NCBI GenBank assembly: GCA_001600635.1
Contig: BCKL01000046.1
Location: forward strand, 1 to 60,264
Source of the DNA: Leucosporidium creatinivorum
Lineage: Eukaryota > Basidiomycota > Microbotryomycetes > Leucosporidiales > Leucosporidiaceae
Direction of reading: 5' to 3'
Length of the DNA stretch: 60,264 nucleotides
This document shows, piece by piece, positions 21,474 to 34,363 of the stretch (positions within the stretch are counted from its first letter, which is position 1; each line of letters starts with the position of its first letter). A program made the position numbers and the translations under genes. The notes beneath the pieces were generated by a model. It searched no databases. It saw nothing but the letters and a program-made list of their open reading frames with translations, and was not told the origin of the DNA.

Positions 21474-22348
21474 CTACTCATCACCCCTCGCCCTCGGCCA
21501 GAAGACCCCTCCCGCCTGCTCGGCTCGGTCGAGCGCCAACTGCCTGCGCGAGTGAGCCGAGGTCTGACAAATGCCGAGACTCTGCACAACATGCTGCAGA
21601 TAGACATCAGCTCAATACAATACCGAGACAGAAAGAATGTTGGGTAGGAGCAACTGCACCTTTTCGTGATCGCTGCCATCGGCCTCTTCTTCGTGAGCGG
21701 GCTTAGGAGGAAGCAGGCGAGTTTGACGCCTCCTAGTACGTCCATTCAAGGCTTCCAAGGCCTTTTCACATCAGAGGTCAGCTCCCTTTAGTGGCTCCTG
21801 CTTGCTGCAAGGCGCATGCCGAGCCGAACTCGCCGACTTACCTCGCCGTGCAGCGCTTCATTGATACGGCGCGTGATCTCCAGAGCCGAGAACGGCTCGT
21901 CCTTGGGGATACTGGAAAAACGGATGGAGAGCTCATAGCGGTTGGCCGCATAGAGCTAAGTAAGTGGTGTCAAGAGTCGTCAGCGCCGCGTGCCACGTGC
22001 GCCGAGCCTTTGGTCGAGTCACCAAAGACTCACACTGGCAAGGGTGCGACCCTTGAGGTGCACATTCTCATAGCGCTTCAGCTCCTTCCCAACCTCCTCC
22101 GGGTTAGCTGCAACCCAGCCCGGGTTGATGTCGTCCGAGTGAACGCTCAGCAAGTTGGTAATCTCCTCCTTGACTTCAGACGCCAAGCCCCGCGAGTCCA
22201 TCGTGCGGTGACGTCGGGTGGCTGGTATTATGATGTTGTCCTTGATTTCGCGTGGTTTTGTAAGCCACAGATCGTCAAGAATGTCTCGTACCGCTTCGAG
22301 GATCTTGCGCTGGTGCTCGAGGGAGGCCAAAGTCCTTGCGGGAGCCAT
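21474..22348 (-). CDS. small-protein family member 1 (intact), unknown function
   Basis: I know no named family for this protein. Four exons, checked for phase, give 216 residues: 22348-22034, 21955-21842, 21761-21660, 21593-21474. Exon 1 encodes a helical N-terminal region (LASLEHQRKILEAVRDILDD, LWLTKP) and KELKRYENVHLKG. Exon 2 encodes LYAANRYELSIRFSSIPK and SALEITRRINEALHGE. Exon 3 is charged and variable. Exon 4 ends in QLALDRAEQAGGVFWPRARG-DE. Three paralogues in the window (23.0-23.9, 36.5-37.4 and 37.8-38.7 kb) share the same exon pattern. No signal peptide or membrane segment is seen. The 5' flank of about 110 bp is also similar to that of the copy at 37829. Confidence 0.8.
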
Positions 22349-23026
22349 CGCGAGAGAGGGTCGCAAGAGACGGAGAGAGCAAGGGAAGACGGCGCAGGAA
22401 AGGGGGCGAGGAGAGGGGTTTGGATTTCGATCGCCCAACTCCGAGGAAGCCAGACCGAGGCGATGAAACGCGGTGCTCTGCTGTCTCGCACAGAGAGAGA
22501 AGAACTGAAAGTGTGGAGAAAGAGAGCAAACCAGAGTGTCATCGTGAGCACCGGCGGCCGCAGGCCGCAAGGTGCGAAAGCAAGATATCAGCGGTGCTCG
22601 GCGAACGCTCTTGAGCGGCTACTTCCGCACCTTGGGTGTTCAGCGGGACAGCGTAGGCTCTTCATTTCATCTTTACACATAGATGCTGTGAAATGACCCC
22701 CTTCACTTCTCTTCACAGCAAACCCCTTTGCCCTAACGACACGACCGAGATCGAGCTCGCTCTTCGCCTCTCTCAGCCTCGATTTCTTGGCCTCAACATT
22801 GGATGGGAGGACAAGAAACCGGTAAAGCACTCTTATGAGAAAGCCTATCCTTGTAGCTCAAGCAGCGGGCAGTGCGAGATCGGCGCTCGGCGCTTGGACT
22901 CGGCGAGTCGGCGGAAAGAGTGCTGAGCTGTTCTCACTCTCTTCCTAGCCGGCAAGGTTGGCTTAAAGGCATGTGGCTTGCATGGCAAAACACCACCTAG
23001 CACGGCTGCAAGCCCAACCTCAACGT

Positions 23027-23914
23027 CTACTCGTCACCCTTCGCCCTCGGCCAAAAGACCCCTCCCGCCTGCTCGGCTCGGTCGAGCGCCAACTGCTGTT
23101 GCGAGCGGGCTGAGGTGTGACGAGTGCCGAGGCTGTGCGTCTGCAGAGGAGATCAAAGCTTTAGCTCTTATCGGCGTACTGAACAACCTAGGAGCAACCA
23201 AACCTGCTCATGACTCGAGCGAGTCCCTTCGGCCTGTCCCGCGTGCGCTGGCTCAAGAGGAGCCACACGGTGAGTGCGCTTCCTAGCATGTCCGTTTGGA
23301 GTCCGAGCGTGAAGTATCTTGTAGTGGTGGTAATGTCAAAGGTCAGGGTCTGAGGTGTCGCCAATCTCTTGCTTCAGCCTCTACGGGGAAGCTCGACTCA
23401 GCCTCGACTCACATCGCCGTGCAAGGCTCGATAGATCGTACGCGTGATCTCCAGCGCTGAGAGCACCTGACCTTTGGGTATGTTCGTGAAGCGTGCCGCG
23501 AGCTCGAAGCGGTTGGCGTCGTAGAGCTGTGTAGAGTCTTGTCAGCGCCGAGCTTCGGCCGACTCCTCATCCCTCGCGCCAAGGACTCACTCGAGAGAGT
23601 GGGCACCCCTTCAAGTGCACATTTTCGTAGCGCTTCAACTCCTTCTTGACCTCATCCGGATGCTGTGCAACCCACTCTGCACCGACTTCGGCCGGGTGAG
23701 CACTCAGCAAGGCGAGAATGCTCTCCTTAATCCCAGCAGCCAGGGCGTGGGAGTCCGTCTCCCTGTAGCATCTGCTGGGTGGTTTACTAGCGGGGACGAC
23801 GATATTCTCGATATCGGGAGGATTGGAGAGCCACAGGTCGTCGAGGATGGTCAGCACGGCCTTGAGAATCTTTCGGTTGTTCTCGAGGTTTGCCAGAGAC
23901 GGCGAGGGAGCCAT
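23027..23914 (-). CDS. small-protein family member 2 (intact), unknown function
   Basis: Same four-exon layout as the neighbour at 21474-22348 and same strand, forming a tandem pair. Exon 1 is 23914-23591 (108 codons; LANLENNRKILKAVLTILDD, LWLSNPP, ELKRYENVHLKG). Exon 2 is 23526-23413 (38 codons; LYDANRFELAARFTNIPKG, SALEITRTIYRALHGD). Exon 3 begins ILHARTPNGHARKRTHR, and exon 4 ends QLALDRAEQAGGVFWPRAKG-DE before the TAG at 23027-23029. Splice sites are standard (GTGAGT donors). The conserved N-terminal, middle and C-terminal blocks surround a variable exon 3, which suggests selection on the protein. Function is unknown. Confidence 0.8.
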
Positions 23915-24487
23915 CGAGGAGAGAGTCGCCAGGGAAGCGGAGTGAAAGAGCAGAGTCCAGAAATCAGTTCGCTGCACAAAGTCCGAGGAGGGCGAGTCTT
24001 GACTCCCGTCGCCGAACTCCCAGCGTACCAGGACGAGGCGATGAACCGCGATGCTCGCCCCTTCTTCTGCATTAGTCAGAGGGAAGAGTTATTTGATAAG
24101 AAGCAGGGTAGCATCCCTTTCGTTATTGCGTCGCGAGAAGACGACGAGAAGAAGGCCGAGCAGTCATCGCCGAGCCAAGCCCAAGAAGTCAGCTCGCGTC
24201 CTCTTCTTCGCTGTCTCTCCGTTCTCAAGCGCGCAAATGTTCACCATAAGTGTGTTGTACATTCTGCTCTGGCTCGACGTAGTTGAGGGGTAGTAGGAGG
24301 GATGAAGTCGGGCGAGGGATGGCTCGGAGGATGAAAGGGGGCGTGGATGAGAGGTCGAGGGATGGGAGAGGCAGGAAGGGTAGTTGAAGGGGGGTATCGT
24401 CAAACAGAACGGGAGGGACGAGGAGGGGGTACACAGAAGGGAAGCGAGAACGGAGAGGGAACCGAGAAGACCGAGCGACCGAACCGA

Positions 24488-26575
24488 CTAGATAGTCGTC
24501 GGCGGGCTCATACTCGTCTTCAGCTTGCCCGCCTCCTCCGCACCCTCTTTACTCCCCTCAGCCAAGACGCCGACCGCACTACCCTCCTCGATCCCCTCCT
24601 CCCTGGCCAGCTCGGCCATCCTCGCCTGCAACGCCTTCTGAATCGCCGGCAGGTCCAACTCCTCGCCATCATCATCCTGGTCATCCTCCTCTTCCTCCCC
24701 TCCACCACCGAGCGCCATCGAAAGGCTCCCTGGTGGTCCTCCCGCGCCCCTTCCTCCACCCGGCGCCGAGAGCGCGCCCCTAGGTCCCTGTCCCTGGCTA
24801 AACGGGTCGACCATCTCCGTCGGGGTGTTGTACCCCACACCACCCTCTACACGCCCCTTGACCCACTCGTACCACTCTGCGGTGGTCCTCTGATCCTTGA
24901 TGGCGATAATCATGGCCGTCATGTTGTCGCATCCTACTCCTCCCCAATCGGAATCGGGAGCGAGGCAGCGGTCCATCAGGTCTTCCGAGATGGTGTGCAG
25001 GGGCTTGCCGAGGGCGATGGAGCGGCGCACGAAGTCGATGACTTGTTGCGAGGTGAGGACGTCCCAGATTCCTGAATGGTGGCGAAAGCGGCGAGGGGTA
25101 GCGAGTAGAACGAGAGTCAGCTGCAATCCTACTCTATACATCTCAGTAGCCAGCGAAATCGCAACGCACCATCGCAAGCGATGACAAGGAACTCATCCTC
25201 GCTCGTGTGCTCGTGGATGGTGATGTCGGGGTCGGCGGTGACGATCTGGTGCTCGGGCTCGAGGGTTGTGCTCTGCTTGAACTCAAAGTCTCCGAGGGCG
25301 CGCGATAGTGCGAGGTTGCCTGTGTGCAAGCGCAGGAGGTCAGCGAAGAGCTCGGTCTCGCTCGACCCTCGACCGAAGTCGATTCGGCGAAAAGTCGAGA
25401 AGGCGATGGGAGACCCACCGTTGACACGACCAAACTCGACGAATCCACCAGCGGCGACGATGCGGCTCGTCTCGCTCTTATTGGTAGGCTTGTGGTCGAA
25501 CGACAGTGGCTTGGCCTCTCCTCCGAGGGACATGACGGCTCGAGAATCTCCAGCGTTGGCCTGTATGAGACGGACGAGCGGGATCAGCGTGTGTGAAGCC
25601 GCAGGCAGTACAGGGAGAGCGTCGAACGCACGCAGATGATCTTGAGGTCTTCGGTGAAGATGGCCGAGACGGCGGTACATCCCGAAGGGTCGCCACGGAA
25701 GTCGGGGTCTGCGTGAAGTCGAACAGAGTCAGTCCTACTCTTCCTGCTGTGTCATCTCCCTCCCTCTGCTCCCTGCTCTGCTCCCTCCCTTCAGCAACGC
25801 ATCGGCGATCCCTCCTCGCTTGCTCATCCTCCTCCCTGCCCGCGCCTCCGCCGGACCCGATCCACGCAGCAGTAGAACCTGAAACGCACTGGCACGAAGA
25901 TCCTCATCCGTCTCCAAGAAGGCGCGCTTGAGCGCCGCCTCGAAATCACGCCTCTTGAAAGCGTCGTTGGCGGCGAGTCGCGAGTGGACGGTATCTCCTG
26001 CGAAGCGGGCGACGGTGGATCCTATACGCGTAGAGGGAGGGTTGTGAGCATGCTGAGCGAGATGTACGGAAAGCGGAGCAGGCCCAGCATGAAGCCCGAC
26101 TGCTCCTCCCTCCCTTTCAAGCCTTGAGCCGACCTACCTCCATGACCATCGTAGACGGCAAAGAAGGAAGTCTTCTTTCCGTTGATTTCCTCTCCCAACG
26201 AGAGCTCATGAGCGTGAGCATCCTCCATGGCTGCAAAGGCAAGGCAAAGGGCGATAACGCGTCAGCTTTGCGGTGGCAGGTGCTGTCGCTGTCCCCGCCG
26301 TTTGAGGAGACGGAGGAGCTGTAGGACAGCAGGAAGAAGGGGAGAGACTCACTCAAACGCCATCCTTGCATCTCTGATACACCCCATGCGAGTCTATACG
26401 TCGGAAGAGAAGAGGAGAAGCCTAAGGTCAGTCTCGTGCGTTGCGGGTGGGCGCAATCTGCCTCGCTGCTGCTGCTGAAGAGCTGTAGCCTAGCAGAGAG
26501 GAGGAGGACCTACCGATCATCCTCTGCGAAAGCTGTATGCTTCTCGCAGACGGGTTCCGAGAGGGTTTGTCCCAT
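24488..26575 (-). CDS. PP2C-type protein phosphatase (PTC2/PTC3-like)
   Basis: Metal-dependent Ser/Thr phosphatase. The start is the ATG at 26575, reading [20 protein letters not shown], the typical N-terminus of the Ptc2/Ptc3 group and a likely N-myristoylation signal. Exons then carry [15 protein letters not shown] (metal-binding Asp), [76 protein letters not shown] and [11 protein letters not shown]. All expected metal-coordinating aspartates are present. The C-terminal extension is Gly-rich and then strongly acidic ([13 protein letters not shown]), ending at 24488. There are about eight short introns. In yeasts this group turns off stress MAPK and DNA-damage kinases. That role is inferred. 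Confidence 0.93.
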
Positions 26576-26973
26576 GGCTGCTAACGAGCAAGCTGAGCGC
26601 GCGAAAGAGAAGGGGAGAGAGAGAGAGGCGGGGAGAGCTGAGAGGAAGAGCGAGACGAGTCCTTGGAGGGGACTATCAAGGTACAGTCGAGTCGATTAAG
26701 TCGGTAGGCGAGGTAACGATTAAGAGGAGCAAGGTGTTGGGAGAAGCAGAGCAGCGAGCCGCATCCTCACCCTCCCTTACACAAAAGGCCTCGAAGCCAG
26801 CTCATTTACAGCCGGGTTTGCTCAGCGGGACCCAGGCCTTTCACTTCTATCCAGTCGAAAGCATGCTCAATGGTACATTCATACAGACATAGCGAGCTTA
26901 TCTACCACGCTTCAAAAGCCGAGCAAAATCCGACTCCTCTCGACCGGACCCCTCACTCCATCGCCGAGCCGCT

Positions 26974-29590
26974 CTAATATCCCCAAGGCTGCCCTCCTTC
27001 CACCGTAGGCAAGCTCACACCGCCAAGAGACGACATGGGGGACCATCCACCAAGATTGATATCCTCTGTCAGCATGAGATTCAGTTGAGGATCGTGGAGG
27101 CCGAGGGAGTGGCCTGGGGGTTCGAGATAAGGTGCAGGCGCGCCGGCGTTGAGGAGGTGGCCGTGTGGTGCTGGAAGGTCTTGGAGATGAGACCCAATGG
27201 ATACGATGGCGGAGTCGATGGAAGGGTCATTGCAGGAGAATTGCGAGAGCTTGAGCACGTTGAGGATGCTGCTCGGGTTGGGCGTCAGCTCCTCGGTTCC
27301 AGCGCTCGTCCCCCTCGAATCAGAGCCACAACCTCGACTCACGTGCTCAGCGCCCTTCTCGTCTCTCCCTCCTTCTCCCCTCCCTCCCCCTCGCCCTCCT
27401 CACCCTCCAGCAGCAAAACCCGCGCCCACCCCTCCAACCTCCTCCCACTCCCCCCACCATCACAAAAGTACATCCCATAACCCCACCCGGGCCAATCCCC
27501 ACACCCCTCTGCAAACTCCCTCGCCGCGTCCCTCGCCAACGCCTGCACCTCTCTCCTCAACCCACTCAGCCTTTGCCTCTCCTTCTCCGCCCCGAGCCCG
27601 ACTCCTTCTCCGTCGTCGAGAGCGCGCCGCTGCACTTCTTGGTATAGGGCGAGCACGAGAGTCGTGTAGCATGTGCTGGTGACGAGTTTGACCGCCTGCA
27701 TGACGGATTGGAGGAAGAGGGGATCTCCTGGACCTCGGCTTGATGGGCGAGACGGGGAGGGAAAGAGGAACGGGGTAGGCGTAGGGTGGAGGATGGAGAG
27801 CCGTTCAAGGAGGAGGGAGTGGACTACGTCGAGGGATTTGAGGGAGGTGAGGGTGCTGAGGAGGTGTTGGGAGGAGAGGGGCCGACGGCGAGGGTAGGCT
27901 GTTCGTGGGACGAGGGTCAGCCGAAGCCTTTCGGGGCTCGCACGAGAGGGAGAGAGAGAGAGAGAGAACACACCACCAGTCACGTTCTCGTCAATTTGGC
28001 GTGCTAGGTCGATGACCTGCGAGGTGTCTGCGAGACCTCACGAGGCGATGTCAATTCAAAGCGCCGAGCGCCGAGAGATCAACGAAACGACTCACAAGGC
28101 CTCACACACTGCAGCACGACCTGCAGATCATGTGTCGTGCTTGCATCCCTCAGCTTAATCGTCATCTGGTCGAGAGTGAGGAGATTGGCGCCGTAGAGTG
28201 TGCGTTGGTCGCCCGGGGTGCTGAACGAGCGAGGAAGGTCAGCCTGAGCTCGGCGGTGGAGGAGAACGAGAGCCGGGACGAACAAGATGATAGGCAAGCC
28301 GAGGGAGATGGAGTTGAGAGCTTGTGTAGCCTTTTGGGTGGGCAGAGGGGAGTTGGAGTGTGTTTGGAGAACGCCGCGAGCCGAACTCACCAAGAAAGCG
28401 GACCAGCCCATGCCGTGAGCGAAAGAGGGCTCTTCCGACACCTCTGCCAGCGTTCGAGCATGAGCCAGAAGTGCAACAGCATAAGGTCTCGAGATCTTGC
28501 CGGTGCAGGGTCGACCTGTAACGCGGGAGAGTAAGCTTCGGCGATGACTGTCGGCGCGGTGAGGATTGACTCACCGTTATCGAGGTAGTCTAATAAAAAG
28601 CAGCAAGCCGCATTCGTCGCATCCGTCCACTCGGCGACTACATCCGCCTCCCTCGCCAACCTAAACGCCTCCTCCCTCAAAGCCCTGCAAGCTCCTTCCC
28701 TCCGTCGACCGAACTCTCTCCAATCGACGACGCCTCGGTCTAGCTCCTCCCAACTCGGGAGGTAGCCCGGTCCGAGGATCGAAGGATGCATAGCGATCAA
28801 AGCGGAGCAGGCGCATATTGCGTAGGCGAAAGCTCGGGAGGGGAGAGGGAGGAGCGAGGTCCGATAATTAAGGGAGTGGAGCGAGGAGCGGAGGGAGGAG
28901 AGAGGCAGGCCGGGGTGCGCTCGCAGGGGGAGGTGGTCGAAGACTGTGTGTTGAGGCTGTTAGCTCTCAGCGAACGAGCCAGCGGCAGAGCTGGACGAAC
29001 CGTCGAGGAGGTGCTGAACGAGGTCGGGCGAGAGGTCCTGCATTGGAGCTACGGCAGTAGCGTGTGCAGCAGCCGAGGTGGCCACATCCAAGGGAGATGA
29101 ACCTAGTGGTGTATTGCTGCCTGAAGGGTTGTTCTGCAAGTGAACCGAAGGGGAGCGTTTCTGCTGTCGGCGAGGTTGCTTCTCTTCGAGCGGGACAGAG
29201 CCGCGCGGTCGTCGAGTGACGGGCGTGGTGGTACATCTGTTCAGCAGATGTTTGAGAGCTGGTCAGCGATTGCTTTTGTCTGCTTCATGACAGCTCGGCG
29301 AGTCCGATAAGTCGCCAGCGCCCGTCGCCCTCGCCTTTCATTGCCTCGGCTCGGGCTTGCCCTACAGCACCAGCAGCAAGAGCAGAGACTCACTCAATCC
29401 CACCCTCCACACATCGCGGACAGCTCCCTCCCAGCAGCTGAGGATAGCAAACGACGCGTTTCGCCTATAGGCGAGCAACAGGAATCGCCGCGTCAGCTAC
29501 AGGATCGCCTGGGAGCAGAGCAGCAGGACCTACTTTGCATCTATCGCATGCGGGCAGCTTCTTGTGCTTTGGAGGTTGATCTGGTGGCAT
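26974..29590 (-). CDS. Zn2Cys6 (GAL4-type) transcription factor
   Basis: Probable DNA-binding regulator. The start is the ATG at 29590 (MPPDQPPKHKKLPACDRCKA). The zinc cluster is split by two introns and reads CDRCKAKRVVC then YPQLLGGSCPRC then VEGGIEC, giving six cysteines in the C-x2-C-x6-C-...-C-x2-C-x6-C order. A basic/Gln-rich linker follows (KQPRRQQKRS). The downstream exons (about 28390-28950, 28110-28420, 27340-27900) encode helix-rich sequence such as ADVVAEWTDATNAACCFLLD and SVMQAVKLVTSTCYTTLVL, similar in texture to the fungal regulatory middle region. The C-terminal exon ends ...EGGQPWGY at 26974. The inner exon borders are approximate. The gene is transcribed toward the PP2C gene and divergently from the VAP gene. 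Confidence 0.82.
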
Positions 29591-30238
29591 CACAGGCGAG
29601 CAGGACGAAGAAGCAGGAAAGCAAGGGGCGGCCCTGCACCGCTCTGTGGGCCGAAGTGGTGAATGAGTGAGGGGGAGGAGTGATTGGTGTAGCAGAGTAC
29701 TTAGAACCTGCTACGGCGTAATCTGCGAGCCGCGGCCTCCAGAGAGAAGCAGAAAGAAGGGGTCAAGCCTTCGCCGAGCGCCGAGAACAGGTCAGTCCGA
29801 GAGCTGCGGGCTAGCCGTAAGTGAGCAAAGTTGCAGAGCAGTCGATTGAGCATGCTGGAAGCGAAGCGAGTAGAAGCTTCAAGAGACCTCAGTGTGTTGC
29901 AGAAGCGGCCAAGAAATCAGTTGAGAACGAGCTGTAGCTCGATAGAAGAGGCTCGGCGATAATTAGAATCGACTGTAGTAATCTAGCTTTGATCGGCTAC
30001 AGTCTTGTAGCACTCCGAGAGACCGCTCTGGTCCCCTACAGGAAGCCGGGTGTCTCGCTCTCGCTCTGACGGGGCCAAGTCGAGAGGCTGAGCTTCCCAA
30101 GTCTCTTTCGCTCCTACCTCATCCTCGCTCGTCTCGTCTCGTCTCTCAGCCAGCTAGCCCTACCGTTCTACAGCTTCCTCTCACTGTACCCTACTCAGCC
30201 CCGCCGTCACTCTCAGCGCCAGCCCTCGCTCAGTCACT
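29591..30238. promoter_or_regulatory. divergent intergenic region between Zn2Cys6 factor and VAP gene
   Basis: About 650 bp without a supported gene, which must hold both promoters. The last 200 bases before 30239 are rich in C/T, as is common just upstream of highly expressed basidiomycete genes. Confidence 0.5.
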
Positions 30239-31922
30239 ATGAGCGTTACCCTCTCCCCTTCCTCTCAGCTCGCCTTCCAGCGTACGTTCACCGCTCTCTC
30301 TCTTACTCTGTACCCTTGTAGCCCAGCTAACCCCTTTCTATACATCTCGAACAGGCCCTCTCACCCAGCTGGTCAAGCGAACGCTGAGCGTCTCCAACCA
30401 CAACTCGCAACCCATCGTCTACAAGGTCAAGACAACTGCGCCGAAACAGTACTGCGTCAGGCCTAATTCGGGGAGGATCGAACCGGGAGAGACGGTCGAG
30501 GTGCAGGGTCAGTCTTTGCTCACTTACAGAACAAGTGGGAGGACAGGCGACGCGCTGCCAGCGCTCTTGAAGCGGAGGGCCATGTACAGCTGCACAGAGG
30601 TGACGGGAGGAAGCTGGATTAGCTCTACTGCATGTAGCACATCGGATCCCTGTCCCGTTCTCCCTCCGAAGCCTCCTCCACCCAAGCACCTTTCGTCATT
30701 TCCAATGCTGACCGATATCGCTCTCGCCCGGGCCCTCTCCCTCTCGTCTCCACCTTTCCGCCAATGCTACCATACTACAGTGCTCCTCCAACCGATGAAG
30801 GAGGACCCCGCCCCCGGCGCTAAATGCCGCGACAAGTTCCTCGTCCAATCCGTCGTCGTGACCCTGGACCGCGAGTCGTCCTCCTTGGCCGAGCTGGTTC
30901 GTCTCTCGTCTCATTCCTTCCTCCTCTCGCTACCTGCAGACGCTGATGATGGTGGACGCGCGAATAGTGGGCCGCCGTGGAGAAGGAGGATAAAGCCTCG
31001 TCCGACAAGCCGTCGTTGATTCACGAGCAGAAGATCCGGTGCGCGTACTTGCCTGCTGCCGAGGATGGAACCAATGGAGCCAATGGAACGATTCACGAAG
31101 AGGAGGTGAGTTGCCTGTTGCTCTCTGCTAAAGCCTCTGAGACGCGCCGTGTGGAGCTCCTCGCTCGCTAGTCGAGCGGGATCGCTGACTCTCCTCTCTG
31201 CTCTACGACACTACAGTCCACCCCCTCCTCCAACTTCAACACCGTCCGTTCCACCTCCTCCTCCGGCACTCCCACCAATGGTAACTCCGTCTCCAACCTC
31301 GCCGACCAATCCTTCGCTTCGACCCTCGGCACTCCTCCTTCCTCTTCTTCCCCCTCCGCCGGCGCAGACAAAGCGCCCGACTCCCCCTCCCCAGCCCACT
31401 CCTCCACCTCCCCTCTCCTCGACCAAGCCCAATCCGGCCTTTCTCAAGCTGCCGTCGCGGCGGGAGGAGCGATCGCTGGAGCTGCCGCGGCGGTTGGGCT
31501 CACTGGAGTAGCCAGCGCAGTGGCAGAGAAGAGTGGTGCTGAGGTCCCTCCCTCCGCCTCCGCGGCGGTCAGCAAGGAGTTCCCCACCGACGACTCTTCC
31601 CTCCGCACCGAACTCGCCGCCGCTCGGTTGGAGATCGCCTCGCTTCGCAAGCAGCTCGCTGCCTCGGAATCGACCGCCGCGGGACTGAGGAGTCGTGGTG
31701 TGAGTGAGAAGACGCCGGTTAGCAGTGGAGGAGCGGTGCCGGGGACGGCGCAGGCGGTGGTTATGGAGAAGGGAAGCGATGGGGTGCCGGTACAGATTGT
31801 TGTTGGAATCGCGGTGGCCGTGTTTGTGGTGACTTGGTGGGTTATTCTTCTCCCTCGTTCTCCTGCGCTAGCGAGCTACGATAGCTGACGCACACTCGAC
31901 CGCGAACAGGGCCCTCTTCTAA
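30239..31922 (+). CDS. SCS2: VAP/Scs2-type ER membrane protein (MSP domain)
   Basis: Tail-anchored ER protein that binds FFAT-motif proteins at membrane contact sites. The start is the ATG at 30239. The MSP (major sperm protein) domain spans the first exons: LVKRTLSVSNHNSQPIVYKV, then KTTAPKQYCVRPNSGRIEPG, ETVEVQ, VLLQPMKEDP and KDKFLVQS-like CRDKFLVQSVVV. These include the typical KTTAP and P-x-G-x-I-x-P-G elements. A long Ser/Pro/Ala linker, a short coiled coil (LRTELAAARLEIASLRKQL) and a C-terminal hydrophobic anchor (VQIVVGIAVAVFVVTW) follow, ending ALF at the TAA 31920-31922 after a final short intron. Length and layout match fungal Scs2. Confidence 0.9.
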
Positions 31923-32372
31923 AATCCCTTCCTCCGCTTCCGGCTCTCATAACCCCATCAGTAACTCCCCTTCCTTTCTCTCCGTTTATATCGACCTCGT
32001 TTCGTCTCCCCTTGCCTCGACTCGTTCCCCCTCCCCCTCCCCTCCCCTAAAACCCGCCCCTCGCCTCTCGTTCTCCTCTACACCCCCGACTCGCTTCTCT
32101 CGTCTTCCCCCTTTGAGTTCAGTTCTCTCGATACGCTACGCTGTGCAATCTTGCTTTCTTTTTGATCCTTCTCGGAGTCCGCGGTGAGATGAGAGGAGGG
32201 AAGAAGCGAGGAGAGGGCGAGTTCGGCGCTGTCTCCTGAGCCATTTCGCCGGCGCTGGATCGCTGCAGCTTCGCCTTCCATTTTCCACTGACCTAGATGA
32301 CAAAGTTGAGAAGGTACACAGATAAGGTACAAACGAGATGCTATCTACTAAGCTTCAGCGCCGAAGCCCAGC
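31923..32372. other. convergent 3' region
   Basis: 450 bp between two convergent genes. It is pyrimidine-rich on the left and holds no supported gene. Confidence 0.5.
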
Positions 32373-34363
32373 TCACGCCTCGGCCCCGAGCTCCGCCAAC
32401 CTCGCATTACACTCCTCAATCAACTTTCTCTCCGCCTCCGTCATCCCCTCCCTCACCTCAAACTCCTCCAAACCCATCGCCCTCCTTGCCTCCACACTCC
32501 CCACATCCTTCTCAGTAGCCCGACCTACGAATCTCGCCTCCCCCTCGCCTCCAGGAAAGTCCGAGGGCACCCGGCCGGCGAGGAAAGCCTTCCTCTGCTG
32601 CAGTAAATAGTTGAAATTGTTCTGCGTCAAAGGGATGGCAGGGATGTACATGACGGAGCTATCGCCCTTTCCCTGATGATGGGCTTCAACGGCGTGGACG
32701 ATCGAGTCGTGCCAAAGGACCATGTCGCCGGGCGAGACTTGGGGGATGGAGGTCATGGCCGTGGGGAGGGAGAGATGGGGATGGGTGAGAGGGGAGAGCT
32801 CGAGCGAGTGGCCAAGGGAACAGCCGGGGAAGGAGGAGGTGTCGGTGTCGAGCTAGACGGAAGGGTCAGCGAGCGCCGAAGATGGGGCGGCGATTGGAAA
32901 GAGAGGGCTTACGACCCAGTTGTCGGCGTGGAGATACTCGGGAGGGTAGGTGCCGTCGGGGAGTTGGCTGGCGGCGATAAGAGGACGGAAGAAGGGGCGA
33001 AGAACGATGTAGGCGGTCGCTTCCTTGAGGAGGGGGAGGACTCGGAGAGTGCCCTCGTTCGGGCCCGTCTCGCTCATCGAGAGCCATCCTTGGAAGGGTC
33101 GGAATACGGAGCACTGTAGCAGGTTCGTTCAGCTTCTGCTCGACTGTTGAGGAGCAATGTCGAAGTCGGCTCACCCCTCCCGGCGCTTCGCAAAGGTCGC
33201 CCTTGGCAACGAGCTTCTGTCCATCTCGTCCGAATGACCAAGCGTCGTGCTCTCGCCAGTCGCACGTACCCTCCAAGATTGACCTCCAGTACGAGCGGAA
33301 CTCGGGATCCTCCCTGTTGAACGGAGGGAACCGAGTCAGCGAGCTCCGCTAGCGCTTCCATCTCCGAGACCGGCGACTCGGACCACTCACCAGCGCTCCA
33401 CTCCTCCGCCGTCAATGTGGGGTCCAAGAGCGAACTTTGAGTCTCCTGGATGACGGATGCGAAGGCGATCGGCGTAGGAGACGACGTTGGAAAGGGAAAT
33501 GGCGCGCTCGGTCGAGGAGGGGTCGATGGACTCGAGGTGGGGAGCTCGGAAGAGGCCGTTGAGGAAGGTACGTTGCACATTTAGAAGATTGAGGTGGGCT
33601 TTGTGGGTGAATGGAGGGGGTGGTCAGCGTAGGGAAGAGGGAGGGCAGAGAGCCGAAAGCTTACCTCGGGCGGCGACTTGAGCTTTGGACCAGTACAGCT
33701 CGAACACTTGCTTGTCATCTTCCGGGAAGCCTGTAGATTATTGAGGTACGCGATCAGCGTCTGATCACAGTGTAGCGGAGCAGCAGGCGCCGACCAGGAC
33801 TCGAGGACAGCTCGCGCCGACCCTGCGAACTTCGAGCTCCGGCGTTCTCTGAACTCACCTCGAACTTGGGGGTTGGCCTTGACGTAGCTCTTGACACTTT
33901 CCTTCCACTCGAGAGCTTGGTCTTTGGAGACGACACCCTTGATCCTCACCACTCCTCGTCGACGAATCTCGGCGAGGGTTTCGGCGCTCATCCACTCGCT
34001 GAGGGGCCTCCTCGCGGTCGCCTCGTCGGGGTACTGCACAGTCGGGATGACCTCGGGTCCCTTCGATACGATGCTGTTGATTTCGGGCTGCAGGTCCTTG
34101 AGCACTTGACGCCAGGCTCGGAGCATCGAGTCGCCGTGCAGCTCGGATCCGACCATGTCGCGCTTGAGGTCGCGGAAGCGGGAGGGAAGAGCACTCTCGC
34201 TAGTGTTCGAGAGAGAGGCGAATACAGAGGCGATTGTTCCCTCCTTCTTCTGCTTTTCCGGCATGGCGCGCGCGAGCGAGGGTGCAAAGGTGGAGATGGA
34301 GCGAAGTAGTGTGTTGGACTTGGAGAGTGAGCAAGAGGTGTTTTGAAGGCGCTGGGAGAGCAT
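32373..34363 (-). CDS. DUF1479-family protein (predicted 2-oxoglutarate/Fe(II) oxygenase fold)
   Basis: Member of the DUF1479 family, which includes bacterial YbiU. The start is chosen at the ATG at 34363, because the next ~33 residues (MLSQRLQNTSCSLSKSNTLL...) lack acidic residues and are rich in Ser/Arg, like a mitochondrial presequence. A second ATG (MPEKQKKEG) follows. Family features include RGVVRIKGVVSKDQALEWK, FALGPHIDGGGVERW (the HxD of the metal site), GWLSMSETGPNEGTLRVLPL, LHADNW, and SPGDMVLWHDSIVHAV with the distal histidine. The C-terminus is GMTEAERKLIEECNARLAEL. At least five introns are needed, each with consensus ends. The substrate is unknown. Confidence 0.88.

Noticed and set aside
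27339-27682. Pro-rich plus-strand frames over the Zn2Cys6 gene
   Set aside because: They lie opposite coding exons of the minus-strand gene and show only composition bias.
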